Part shown: positions 51,118-64,000 of the stretch, piece by piece
How positions within the stretch are numbered: position 1 is the first letter of the stretch
Layout of the letters: each line of letters begins with the position of its first letter
Assembly (NCBI RefSeq): GCF_003144115.1
Contig: NW_020312002.1
Span: 701,907-765,906, forward strand
Length of the DNA stretch: 64,000 bases
Source: Tilletiopsis washingtonensis
Lineage: Eukaryota > Basidiomycota > Exobasidiomycetes > Entylomatales
Direction: 5' to 3'
Translations under genes and position numbers: made by a program
The notes under the pieces: model-generated
Told to the model about the DNA's origin: nothing
The model's input: only the letters and a program-made list of their open reading frames with translations
The model's database searches: none

Positions 51118-53435
51118 GAGCGGTCCTCGCCGGCACGCGCGCCAAACGCGCTGTTGGCCGACTGCTGGTCGTAGCCGCCGTAGAAGGAGGCCAGGCGCTG
51201 CGCATCGAGGCCGCCGTACATGCCGTAGTCCTGGAACTGGTTGCCGCCCTGCTGCTGCTGCGGCTGTGCCTGCTGCGAGGCGGCGTTGAAGGCGCTGTAC
51301 TGGTCGTGCTGCTGCTGCGGCTGAGCCTGCTGCTGTGCAGACTGGCCGTAGGCGTGCTGCTGCTGAGCCTGCTGCGCGAAGCCGTGCGCCGGCGAGGAGA
51401 AGGCGTCCGACTTGAAGCCTCCGTACGCCTGATGCTGGCCAAACGCATCCTGCGGCGCCTGCTGCGGCTGCGACGGCGCCTGCGGGGCAGCGGCAGCCTG
51501 CTGCGGCGCACCGAAGCGGTCGGCGGCCTGCTGCTGGTGCTGCTGCGGCTGTGCCTGCGGCTGCTGCGTGCGCTGCGCAACGGGCGACGACGAGGCCTGC
51601 TGCGCAATGCTGGCCTGCGGCGGCGACTGAGGCGCAGCAGCGGGTGCAGGCGTCGGCTCGGGCGCCGCTGCGGCGGGCGTAGGCTCAGCGGCGGGTGCGG
51701 CAGCCTCGATGGACGTGTCGGCGCCGTTGGCCTCGTCCTCGCCGCCGAGGAAGTTGATGTTGCCAAACTGCATGCCGAGGCTGTCGAGGTTGGAGCGGTC
51801 GCCCGGCATCACGACGGCCTGCTCCTGCTTGGAGCGCTGCACGGCGCGCTGGCTGAAGCCCGAGCGGCCGAACGACGGCTGCTTCGACGACGCGGCCGCT
51901 CCGCCGAGGTGCGCCGGCACGGCAGAGGCCGCCGACTCGGCAGTCGCGGCAGGCGCAGAGGGCGCAGCAGCGGCGGGCTCGGCGGACTCGGACGCAGCGA
52001 CGGACGCGGGCTCCTCGGCCGCCGGCTCGGGCGCAGGAGCCTGAGCTGCAGGCTCCTCGGCGGCAGGCTCGGGCTCCGGCACGGAGGCCTCGGCAGCGGG
52101 AGCAGCCTCCTCCTGCTTTGCCGGCTCCTCGATCGACCAGCTGGCCTGCTCCACAGACTCTTGCACCTCTGGCGCGGGCGCAGAGGCGGCGGGCGCAGCA
52201 GGCGCGGCGACCGGCGCCGGCGCGGGTGCTGGCTTTGGCTTCTCGGCGGGCCTGCAGCAGAAGCGCCAGTCAGATGCATGCCCGCACTGGGCAGCTGGCG
52301 CAGTGCGGACTCACCGAGCGATCTGTGCCCAAGTCCTCGTTGCGGGCGCTGCACTTGCCGCAGCCGGCATCTTGACTGCCGGCGCCTCGCTCTTGGCGGG
52401 CGCAGCGGCCTCCTCAGCCGGCGCGGCCTTCTCGGCCTGCTTTGCGGGCGCTGCGCTCGACGACAGACCCTCGGTGTCGTCGCCCCAGCCGCCGGGTGCC
52501 GATGCAGCGGCGTCCGCCGCAGCCGCCGAGGAGCCTGCCTCGTTGGAGGCCTCAGCGGCGGGAGCGGCAGCGGCCGGCTTCTTCTGTGCCGCAGCAATGG
52601 CCTGTGCCCAGCTCGTGCCCGTGCTCGTCGGCTGCGTCGTCGTCGGCGCCACGCTCGCTGCGGCCGCCGGTGCAATGTGGCCGTTTGCCTGCGGCGCAAT
52701 GCCGCCGCCACGGCCGCCCAGACCACCGCGCATGCCGCCGCGAGCGCCTCCACGAGCTCCACGCACTGCGGCTGGAGGACAAGAGGTCAGCACGGAGCAG
52801 GCAAGGGCAGCATGTCGCTGCGATCACTCACCGGCACCGCGCGGCGCACCACGCAGCGCACCACGCACGGCCGGCGCACCCGTGAGGGCCGGTGCCGGCG
52901 CGGGGCTGGCGACGCCGGAGCCGACGGCCTCCTTCTTGGTCTGCTTCTTGGACTTGACCGACGAGAACTGCTCGGCGTGGCCTGGGGGGAAGAGTCAGCG
53001 ACGTGTGCGCAGCAGCAGCGTGGCAGCGCGTTGTCGCACGCAGCCTGGTGGGCCACGGTCGCCGCAGTTGCGTGCATGCTGCGCCTGCTGCGCCGACTGC
53101 GCCCACGGTGCGCCTTGCCGCCCACGCTGCGCCCACCGCCGCCCGCCGCACTCACCCTCGCTGATCCGGCCGACGGCCAGCTCGAGCTCGCCGGCACTCT
53201 CCTGCAGCGCAAAGAGCAGGTCCTCGTCGGTCCACTCGGCGAAGAGCTCGCGCAGCAGCGCCAGCTTGTCGCCGTACTTGTGCCGCAGCGCGCGCACCTC
53301 CTCCGTGTCGTCGGGCTGCGCGGCCGAGGCCGCGGCGGGGGCTTGTGCGGCCGCAGAGCGAGGCGCCGCGCCGCGACGGGCATAGCCGCCGCGGCGTGGC
53401 GCCGTGGGCGGCGCGGCAGAGGTGGGTGCGGACAT
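50100..53435 (-). CDS. DEF1: RNA polymerase II degradation factor Def1-like, CUE domain and Gln-rich tail (4 exons)
   Basis: Def1 promotes ubiquitylation and removal of stalled RNA polymerase II. Exons 53156-53435, 52832-52981, 52315-52771 and 50100-52251 give 1012 residues. A CUE domain at about 38-92 (VRALRHKYGDKLALLRELFA, WTDEDLLFALQE) binds ubiquitin. Then come a conserved SVKSKKQTKKEAV stretch, an RGG-like Gly/Arg segment, TSWAQAIA and TWAQIA repeats, an Ala/Glu/Pro region, FGNINFLG, and a 550-residue Gln/Ala/Tyr/Gly-rich tail with a pure Q11 tract. In yeast the Gln-rich tail is cleaved to let Def1 enter the nucleus. The start at 53435 is the first ATG and directly precedes RGGYARRG. Assignment is strong from the CUE plus Q-rich layout; sequence of the tail is not conserved in this family. 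Confidence 0.85.
51084..51117. repeat. CAG/CTG trinucleotide repeat coding Q11
   Basis: A pure run of 11 CTG units on the plus strand codes for 11 glutamines in the tail of Def1 on the minus strand. Shorter interrupted CTG tracts occur from 50180 to 51560. Confidence 0.9.
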
Positions 53436-54583
53436 GTGGGGAGGGAAGGGGAGCTGGGGCGCGGGACAGCGCAGCAGCGGTGAGAGGAGCACGGGGCACG
53501 GGACGGACGAGTCGAGTCGGGCAGCCAGGAACAGGACAGACGAGAGCGCGAGCGAGAGAGCGAGAGAGAGAGAGAGGCAAAGGGACAGGAGGGACGGCGG
53601 CGCGAGATGCGGGGCTGGTGGGTGAGAAGAAGCCGTGCAGCGCAGGCGACTCGAGCTCGGCGACGCCAGCGCAGCGGCCGATGGCTCTGTGGCCGCGCTC
53701 GAGCGCGCGATGCACGCCAGCGGCGACGTTCTCGCTGCGCTGCGCCGCGCCTGCAGCTCCGCCGAGCCCGACTCCGCGCGCCGCGCCATCAGATGCAGCA
53801 CAGGATCGCCAGCACGCTGAGAGGACACAGGCCCCGCCATGCTGTCTTGTCGTGGCCACCAATGCGATGGCATGTGCCACTGCCACCTCTCGCACAAACA
53901 ACAAGCGGCTGCGAAGAGCCGCTTATGCCCCATAGATAGCCTCGCGGACGAGGACGGCGCGCCGCGCGCGCCGCCGCGTCGCGCCTCCAGCCCGCTCATG
54001 GCGTGCGAGCGCCTCGAAGACGCTGCCTGATAGCGACACACGTTGCTCAGCGGCCTCGGCATGTCCAAGAGGACGGTGACAAGCTGCTTGAGCCCTTCTC
54101 GCCCCCGTCTGCCCTTGCAAGGCAAGTCCTTCGAGCTGCTTCTGGCGGCGGCGAGCTCACGCGAGCGCGGCGCGGCGGGAGACAGCGAGGGGCTGGCGCA
54201 CGTGATGCGCCGGCCGCCACCCGTGGGAGCAGGGCAGCCGCTCGGCCGAGGCCGAATTTTCGCCGGTGGCGGCAGCGGGGCGGCCGGACAGGACCTGAGG
54301 GCGGGCACGTCGCCTGTCTCTGCGGCGCGGCCGCTGATGAGGTCGCTGCCGCGCTGCGCCGGCGCCGTCGTCGCAGAGCGTCCGCCGCGCGACGCCGGCA
54401 TCAGCAGCGCAGCAGCGCTCCAGGCTCGGCCGCGCGACGCGCGGCGCGCCATGTTGGTGAAAGTCCAGCGCTGCACCTTGTCCCCTCCTCACCCACACCC
54501 CCCTTTTCCCGGCTCATCCACGACTCGTCCTTGACGCACACCTGACTCTCACCCTCGTCACCTCTCACACACAAAGCATCAGC
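53436..54583. other. Bidirectional promoter region of DEF1 and DBP2
   Basis: This 1.15 kb lies between divergent starts. A purine-rich GAGA tract on the plus strand (53535-53580) lies in the DEF1 leader side, and CT-rich sequence precedes DBP2. No gene is seen. Confidence 0.55.
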
Positions 54584-58054
<3,471 letters not shown>

Positions 58055-58335
58055 GCAGCTGCTGCCTGGCTCTTCGAGAGCCCGGCCAGCTTCGCCACCG
58101 TCCCTTTCCCGTTCACCATGCGCACATGCCCGCCCCCATCAAAAGCTCCTCGCCTCTTCCGCGCCTCGTGTCCGCGCACCGAGCCCTTCCCTTCGTCCTC
58201 TCTCTCTCTCTCTTGTCACTCGCTCGTCCCGTTCCCCCCTCGCTTGTCTGTTCGTACATAATAGAAACACAGTCCCAGCGTCAGCCTTTGCCTTGCGAGT
58301 GCGCGAGAGTGTGGAGCGGAGCAAAAGCGAGGCAC

Positions 58336-59253
58336 CTAGAGGGAGAGGGACGAGGCGAGCAGCGCGCCCACGACGGCGACGGCGAAGAAGTTCTTGAGCG
58401 CCGGCCGGGCCGAGGCGGCGGCGGCATCGGGCTTGTTCGTCGAGCCGAACGGAGCCGAGCCATTGCTGTTGCTGTTGCTGCCGCCGGTCGTCGAGGCAAA
58501 CGGATCGCTGGAGCCGCGCGGCGCGCAGAAGTAGGCCGTGGCGGGCAGGTCCTGCTGCACGCCGCGCACGCAGTCGGCCCACGACGCCGGCTGCGTGCGC
58601 GTGGCGTTGGTGGCGGCGCAGTAGCTGAGGCCGTACAGCTCGCTGGGCGCGACGAGCGTGCCGTTGTACAGCTCAGAGGCGCAGCAGGCCGGCCCGACGG
58701 CCGCGGGAGTGGGACCGCAGAAGCCGCAGAGGAAGTCGGAGGGCGCGTAGGAGGAGGCGAGCAGCCGGGTGATCGTCGTCGCGTTGCACGTCGAGCCGTT
58801 GATGATGATGGGCGCGGTGACGCTCGAGTTCGTGGGCATGTCCTCGTTGTTCGCGTCATTGTCGCTGCTGACCATCGACGAGGCGAAGGGGTCGACGTCG
58901 GCCGAGTCGCCCTCGACGCGCGGCGCACAGAAGGCCGACGAGTAGCCGGGCAGGCTTTCCTGGCTGCCCTGCGCGCCGTACACGCACGCGGCGAAGGCCG
59001 AGCCGCGCGAGATGTTGGCGGCGGGCGTGCAGAACGTCAGGCCGGCGAGCGCGGCGGGCGCGAGGAGCGTGCCGTTGAAGAGCTCGCCGGCGCAGCAGGC
59101 GCCCTGGATGACGGCGGGCGAGGGCCCGCAGTGGCCGCAGGCGAAGTCGGAGGGCATGTACGTCGAGTTGAGCAGCCGCTGGATCGTGCCGCGGTTGCAC
59201 GCCGCCGTCGACGTGGGCGGCGCGGCCCCCGTGCGCGTGGCGGCGGCGGCCAT
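58336..59253 (-). CDS. Protein with two eight-cysteine modules and hydrophobic C-terminal tail (single exon)
   Basis: A 305-codon frame starts at 59253 in good context, about 125 bp below a TATA box. It contains two copies of a module of about 90 residues with eight cysteines each. Module 1 has C19, C39, C42, C53, C54, C75, C90 and C109; module 2 repeats it (LLASSYAPSDFLCGFCGPTP, ACCASELYNGTLVAPSELYG). Several N-glycosylation sequons (NST, NGT, NIS, NAT) and a hydrophobic end (NFFAVAVVGALLASSLSL) suggest a GPI-anchored surface protein. No proper signal peptide is visible at the N-terminus (MAAAATRTGAAPPTSTAAC). I do not recognise the module; the spacing does not fit CFEM or hydrophobins. Function unknown. 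Confidence 0.75.
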   Translation of the reverse strand: MAAAATRTGAAPPTSTAACNRGTIQRLLNSTYMPSDFACGHCGPSPAVIQGACCAGELFNGTLLAPAALAGLTFCTPAANISRGSAFAACVYGAQGSQESLPGYSSAFCAPRVEGDSADVDPFASSMVSSDNDANNEDMPTNSSVTAPIIINGSTCNATTITRLLASSYAPSDFLCGFCGPTPAAVGPACCASELYNGTLVAPSELYGLSYCAATNATRTQPASWADCVRGVQQDLPATAYFCAPRGSSDPFASTTGGSNSNSNGSAPFGSTNKPDAAAASARPALKNFFAVAVVGALLASSLSL

Positions 59254-60099
59254 GGCTTGAGGCAGGCGGTGTTGGAGAGGCAGAGGCTGGTGCGGTTGCT
59301 TGGGGCCGCTGGGCTGCTGCGCGAGCGTCGAGAGTCGGGTGAGGGCGTGGAGCAAGGGACGGGCCGAGAGGGTGTCCTTATATGCCTTTCTCTGCGAGCG
59401 CTGCTTCACTCTGACTCGCCTCTGCAGCGCAGCGGTGCACACCCACAGAGCACAGCTGGCGGTGCCGTGCTCGAGCCTCGACTGGACGCTCAGATGCAGG
59501 CACGCAGATCGCGCGCGGCGTCATGGGGGCGCTCCCTCGTGTCTCCTCGCGGGGGGCTGCCGCACCCCGCACGTGCGGCCAAGTGCGCCTGCGATGCGCT
59601 GCCAGATCTGCATGCTGTGCCGTGCTAGCGTGCCTCCCGCTGCGGTCCATGCGGTCGTCCCACTCGATGCCAGATGGGCGCTTGCGCGGCTGCGGTAGTG
59701 GCTTGGCGCCGGCGCGTGTACCACGCGGTGCGCTGCTGCTGCGTTGTTGAGCGCTCCCCTGAGTGACGTCGTCCCTCGCGCGCTTGCCAGCCGCGCGGCA
59801 GTTGCAGCGCTCGGATCCGCCAGTGCAGAGTGGCCGGAGATGTCCCTCAGCACGCAAAGGCGCTGCGGCAGTGCACGCCATGGCGCGGCTGAGTGGGTCC
59901 TTGGGCTGGCCAGGGGGTTGGCAGGGCGGAAATCGGAGAGTGTAGAGCCGAGTCAGCGCAGCGCCAGGAGAAGGCGCGCAAAGCCCGCGGATCATTTTCG
60001 AGGAGCCGAGGCACGCGCCGCTCGGCGGCCGTGCGGCCTCTTCTCCACCACCTCCAGCCCCTCAAGACACGTGCGGCGGCAAGCAAGCAAGCAGGCGGC
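59254..60099. other. Bidirectional promoter region, no gene seen
   Basis: This 846 bp between the divergent eight-cysteine protein and DPH6 genes has one clear TATA box on the minus side. No coding feature is supported elsewhere in it. Confidence 0.55.
59376..59382 (-). promoter_or_regulatory. TATA box of the eight-cysteine protein gene
   Basis: The minus strand reads GCATATAAGG with TATAAGG at these positions, 123-129 bp upstream of the start codon at 59253. No ATG lies between, so 59253 is the first start on a transcript initiated from it. Confidence 0.6.
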
Positions 60100-62912
60100 A
60101 TGAAGGTCGTCGGCCTCCTCTCCGGCGGCAAGGACAGCTGCTACAACCTCTGCCATGCCGCCAAGCAGGGCCACACCCTCGTCGCCGTCGCCACGCTCGC
60201 GCCGCCCGCCGGCAAGGGTGCGTGGGTGCACAGCTGCGCGGCGCTGCGCCCATCTCTTTGCTGACTGCGCGATGACTCGCAAGATGAGCTCGATTCGTAC
60301 ATGTATCAGACCGTCGGGCACGATGCGGTGCATCTCGTGGCGCAGGCACTCGACGTGCCGCTCTACCGCCACGTCATCGCCGGCAGTGCGCTGAACCAGT
60401 CTTCCTCGTACGGCTCTCGCCTGCCCTCTGCGAGCGGCTCCTCGAGCGAAGGCGCAGCAGACGAGACGGAGGACCTGCTGCTGCTGCTGCAGCAAGTCAA
60501 GCGCGCGCATCCCGACGCAGAGGCCGTCTCGGTCGGGGCGATTCTGAGCAACTACCAGCGCGTGCGCGTCGAGCACGTGTGCCTGCGCAGCGGCATGCGC
60601 CTCTTGCCGCTGGCGTACCTGTGGCAGCGCGACCAGCGCGAGCTGCTGCGGGAGATGTGCGAGGCGGATGTGCGCGCCGTGCTCATCAAGGTGGCGGGCA
60701 TTGGCCTGGATGAGAGACATCTGGGCAAGACGTTGGCGCAGGTACGCCCGACGCTGGAGAGGCTGGTGAGTCCCGCCAGGCCCTGGTGGCGAGAGGAAAA
60801 CAGGAGTTGACCATTGAGGCACACGCACAGAACGATCGCTACGGCAGCCATATCTGCGGCGAGGGCGGCGAGTACGAGACACTGACACTCGACTGTCCGC
60901 TCTTCAAGAAACGCATCATCCTGTAAGCGTAAACCCCCGCGGGCCTTTCGCCTTGTCTACCCTACTTTCGCTCCCCCAGCTCACAAGTGCGCATGTGAAG
61001 GGACGAAGTGGAGACGGTGCTGCATGCAGACAGCAGCTTTGCCAGCGTCTCCTACCTGCGTGTCAAGCGCGCACATCTGGAGGACAAGGAGGCGGGCGCC
61101 ACGACGCTGGCGGACGTCAAAGTGCCGCCCATGCTGGACTGGCTTGGAGAGAGCACTCGTGCCGCTGCCGCAGCCGGTAAGTCATGCGTTCTTCGCCTCA
61201 GCATAGCCCCTCTAAGCTGCTCATTGCTTGCTTCGGCGTCTCCATAGCTCTCGAGAGCTCAGTGCCCGAGAACGTGCAGTTGAGCCAGGCAGCTCCCGAC
61301 TCAGCCACAGCGCCGAGCGGCATGACGGTGGCGCAGCGAGGCGCGTGGGTGGCAGTGGGCAACGTCACTGCCAGCTGCTGCGGCTCGGCTTCTGGCTCCC
61401 TGTCGTTCGAAGAGGAAGTCTGCTCCGCCTTTGCTCGTCTTTCCGGTGCGTCCATGGCATGCCCCCTCCCCCCGGGGGCCTCTTTCGCTACGCGTTGACA
61501 TTGCGGTCATCTTTAGATGCACTAGCAGCGCATCACCTCTCCCTCGCGCATCTGGCACACCTCAACCTCTCCCTCGCCTCGCAGGCCGACTTTGCGCCCC
61601 TCAACGCCCTCTACGCCCGTCTCTTCGGCAGCGATCCGCCGAGCCGCGCGTGCATTGCCCTGGACGACGTGCCGGGAGGCGCGCGCGTCACGATCGATGC
61701 GGTGGCGATGGATGATGGAGTGCGCTATGCGGATGGAGTCCCGCAGGGGAAACCGAATAGGGAGCGCAGAGTGACGCACGTCCAGGGACGGAGTTACTGG
61801 GCGGCTGCAAATATCGGACCGTACAGTCAGGCCGTCAAAGTGAGCCCATGCATCTCTGCTGCTGCTGCTGCTTCACCTCGTCAAGCTGACTCCATGGCCG
61901 ACGCCAGGCCGACGGACGCATCTTCATCGCGGGCCAAATCGGCCTCGTGCCCACGACTCTCGAGCTGGCCGATGATGAGGCAACACAAATTGCCCTCTCG
62001 CTTCAACACGCACGCCGTGTCTTCCACGTAGCGTTGGAGATGAGAGCCGCCACGCAGCGTGGCTGGATCGAGGGCTGCATTTGCTGGCTTGAGAGTCCTG
62101 CTCCTGGCGCAGAGGCTCAGGCCGGCAGACGACTGGAAGCGGCACGCGACGCATGGCAAGAGCAAGACCCCTTCGTGCGAGGCGATGAGAATGACGAGGA
62201 GCATGAGCCGAGCTGGAATGCGCAGTGGCTGGGCGCAGACTTCGCTGTAGACCAGATGCCAACAGTCTTCGCATTTCTCCCGCACAAGGCACTGCCACGA
62301 GGAGCGTGCGTAGAGTGGCAGCTGACCGGCCACGACGGGACCAGATCGCATGACGCTGCTCCCGACGAGGACGCCGATAAATTCGGCTACGATGACGACG
62401 ACGATGACGAGGAGGAGCCAGGGCCAGTCCGTGGGGGAGGTGAGCTCCTGCCGTCTCTCTTCACATTGTGAGAGGAGCTGATGTCGCACACGAGCAGGCT
62501 CCATCAGGTTGCTCAGCGGCCTCGACGTGACCTACTGCTACATCTCGGCCCGCGGTGGAACGGCATCCTTTGGCCTCGCGTTCATGAACCTTACGCCGGC
62601 CACGAGCAAGTATGCCCTCATTCCAAAGGACAGTGCTCTGCCAAAAGTCTTTACCGCCGCACCCTCGGTGCGCGTTCTCTATCGCGCCGACATCGCCTGG
62701 AGCGAAGGTGAGCGGCTCCCAGCCTGCTATGCTCTCTCTCTCGGCTGATTGTGCCTCTCTCGGCAGTGCAAGCGGCAGTGAACGGGCTGCTCTCTTGCTC
62801 TGCAGGCTCGCGTCCGTCTCCGCCAGCATTGACGCCGATGCCCGTGTGCGGCCTGTATGGCAAGTCCGGCAGCGAGTCGTGCGATGTTGTGCTGGCGTGG
62901 ACTGGCCTCTAG
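60100..62912 (+). CDS. DPH6: Diphthine-ammonia ligase with C-terminal RidA-like domains (9 exons)
   Basis: Catalyses the last step of diphthamide formation on elongation factor 2, the ATP-dependent amidation of diphthine. Exons 60100-60217, 60284-60765, 60831-60922, 61001-61176, 61248-61445, 61517-61839, 61908-62439, 62498-62707 and 62767-62912 give 758 residues, like yeast Dph6 (685). The N-terminus starts directly with an adenine nucleotide alpha-hydrolase fold (VVGLLSGGKDSCYNL, PP-loop residues 8-13), with GEGGEYETLTLDCPLF (about 210-225). Two RidA/YjgF-type domains follow; the first has WAAANIGPYSQAVK and RIFIAGQIGLVP, the second LLSGLDVTYCYISARGG and ends CDVVLAWTGL. An acidic Asp/Glu run (DDDDDDEEE) sits in a loop of the second half. 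The ninth exon start (VQAAVNG) is less certain than the others. Confidence 0.93.
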
Positions 62913-63030
62913 ACACACAGAGCTTCACTGTGCGCAGCAGCCGTGACACGAGGCAAACGAAGGATGACGAGATGAAAGTGGCAGCAATGCACGGCCCGCG
63001 GCTGGATGTGTGTGTTGTGAGAGAGGCTCG

Positions 63031-63983
63031 CTAGAGGAAATATTGCGCAGACGTGAGGTTCATGCGTGCTGGTGTTGTGCGATCTTGATCGGGCACTGCC
63101 GGGGGGGGCGAGGAAAGCGCAGTCAGCAAGGGGGGCTCGGCATCGCCATCGGGGGCGCGCGCGGCGCCGCGCGGCAACTCCAACTCACCCGCCTCGAAGA
63201 TGCGAAAGTGATCCCTTCCGACGCCGCCGCCGCCGTTGGCCTCTGCGCCGTGCTCCTCGTCGGGCAGCAGCTGCGCGGCGCGCCCGGGCGCCAGCAGGTC
63301 GTCGACGCGGAAGATGGAGGCCACGTTGCCGCAACGATAGCAGTAGTTGGGCGCCGACCACACCGTCACGATGGCATTGTCGTGCATCAGTTTGCTGGGT
63401 GTGGTGCGCGCACACAAGGGGGAAAAGCCCGTCAGTATGTGGGGGGAGAGCAGGCAAAGGAAGGAGCAGAGCCCATAACTCACTAGCCTTCTTGCACGAG
63501 TTGATGCGCCCGCGCTATCAGGTCGAGGCCGTTGATCTGGTTGAACTACGCGCAGCAGTAGAGGTCAGCCTCTGTCACCACCTCCATCTCTCCACTCTCT
63601 CTCAAACTCACCTCCTTGGTGACCGTCGCGCCAAAGAGCCAGCCCGCGCCGCGCGGGCTGACATTCCACGTCTCAATGTCGTCCGGGTCGCTCCACATCA
63701 AGTCGCAGAAGGCGCCTTCGTGCGGCACCTCCTGGGCGCGCGCAATGATGCGGATCTGGTCGAGCGTGCGCACGTCGGGCGAGAGGCCGCCGTGCACGCA
63801 GAGGACGCGGCCGTCGATGATCTGCGCGCGCGCGAGGGACGCGCCATGTCAGACGAGCATGCGCAATGGCCAGGCCGCCAGCGAGCGGAGAGCAAGCACG
63901 CACAGCAGCGAGATTGAGATAGTCGAAGACCTGGCAGCACGCCTTCCACACGTTGGCATTGCCGTATTTGTGCTGGCACTCGT
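63031..63983 (-). CDS. PP2A-family Ser/Thr phosphatase catalytic subunit, Ppg1/PP6-like, 5' part beyond the window
   Basis: Exons in the window are 63904-63983, 63612-63821, 63484-63545, 63189-63394 and 63031-63095; the intron upstream of 63983 runs out of the window, so the start and the first metal motifs are missing. The visible part codes for about 206 residues: [40 protein letters not shown] (metal-binding His), [40 protein letters not shown] and the C-terminal YFL that is methylated in this family. A Gly/Ala/Glu-rich insert ([16 protein letters not shown]) precedes FRIFEAVPDQDR. The wording around VWKACCQVF and DLMWSDP suggests Ppg1; PP6/Sit4 is the alternative. PP2A itself is excluded by these blocks. 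It converges on DPH6, 118 bp away. Confidence 0.88.
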
Positions 63984-64000
63984 CTGTGGGGGGCAAGTGG

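Noticed and set aside
50169-53483. A 1104-codon open frame on the plus strand, Leu/Arg-rich
   Set aside because: It is the antisense shadow of the CAG-rich Def1 tail (CTG read as Leu) and ignores the Def1 splice sites.
58336-59253. Hydrophobin or CFEM effector
   Set aside because: Eight cysteines per module are suggestive, but the CxxC then CC order and the spacing do not match either family.

Overview
The window is GC-rich nuclear DNA from a fungus, most likely a basidiomycete. The support is dense, short spliceosomal introns (77 that I could place by hand, mostly 48-120 nt), fungal wall genes (chitin deacetylase, SKN1/KRE6-type glucan protein) and fungal orthologue sets (DEF1, TFC3, RGD2, CDS1). 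Introns start mainly with GTGAGT (42 of 77) or GTGCGT (19 of 77). I cannot name the genus; very GC-rich lineages of Ustilaginomycotina or Pucciniomycotina would fit. I see no transposon, plasmid, viral, tRNA, rRNA or CRISPR feature. Because the DNA is so GC-rich, long antisense open frames are common, and I treated them as shadows.

Layout, left to right: GPI-type chitin deacetylase (161-1829, -); F-BAR/RhoGAP protein like Rgd2 (3524-6751, -); small secreted double-psi barrel protein (8134-8816, +); NRDE2 (9372-13630, -); CDP-diacylglycerol synthase CDS1 (14127-16282, +); a Ser-rich protein of unknown function (18678-20036, +); a fasciclin-domain membrane protein (20305-23902, -); a CRIB-containing PAK-like kinase with altered catalytic motifs (24469-29689, +); DAHP synthase (30029-31603, +); SKN1/KRE6 glucan protein (33919-36404, +); galactokinase (37045-38954, -); cyclase-associated protein SRV2/CAP (39236-41427, +); TFIIIC largest subunit TFC3 (41622-49023, -); DEF1 (50100-53435, -); DEAD-box helicase DBP2 (54584-58054, +); a protein with two eight-cysteine modules (58336-59253, -); diphthamide ligase DPH6 with RidA-like domains (60100-62912, +); and the 3' part of a PP2A-family phosphatase (63031-63983, -) that runs off the right edge.

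There is no operon-like logic. Genes mostly sit as divergent or convergent neighbours with 0.1-2.4 kb between them. Several gene products belong to polarity and wall biology (PAK-like kinase and Rgd2-like GAP around Cdc42/Rho, CAP for actin, chitin deacetylase and Kre6 for the wall). Others belong to RNA biology (NRDE2, DBP2, TFC3, DEF1).

The observations most worth a second look are: the 1.1 kb intron of DBP2, at what looks like the ancient autoregulatory position, followed by a 21-nt exon; a B-box-like element inside intron 1 of the gene for the B-box-binding TFIIIC subunit; two Gcn4-type TGACTC sites upstream of DAHP synthase; a PAK-like kinase with HRDVR and DFT in place of HRDxK and DFG; a RhoGAP domain with Asp where the arginine finger is expected; a duplicated eight-cysteine module with no visible signal peptide; and the high share of +4C splice donors.
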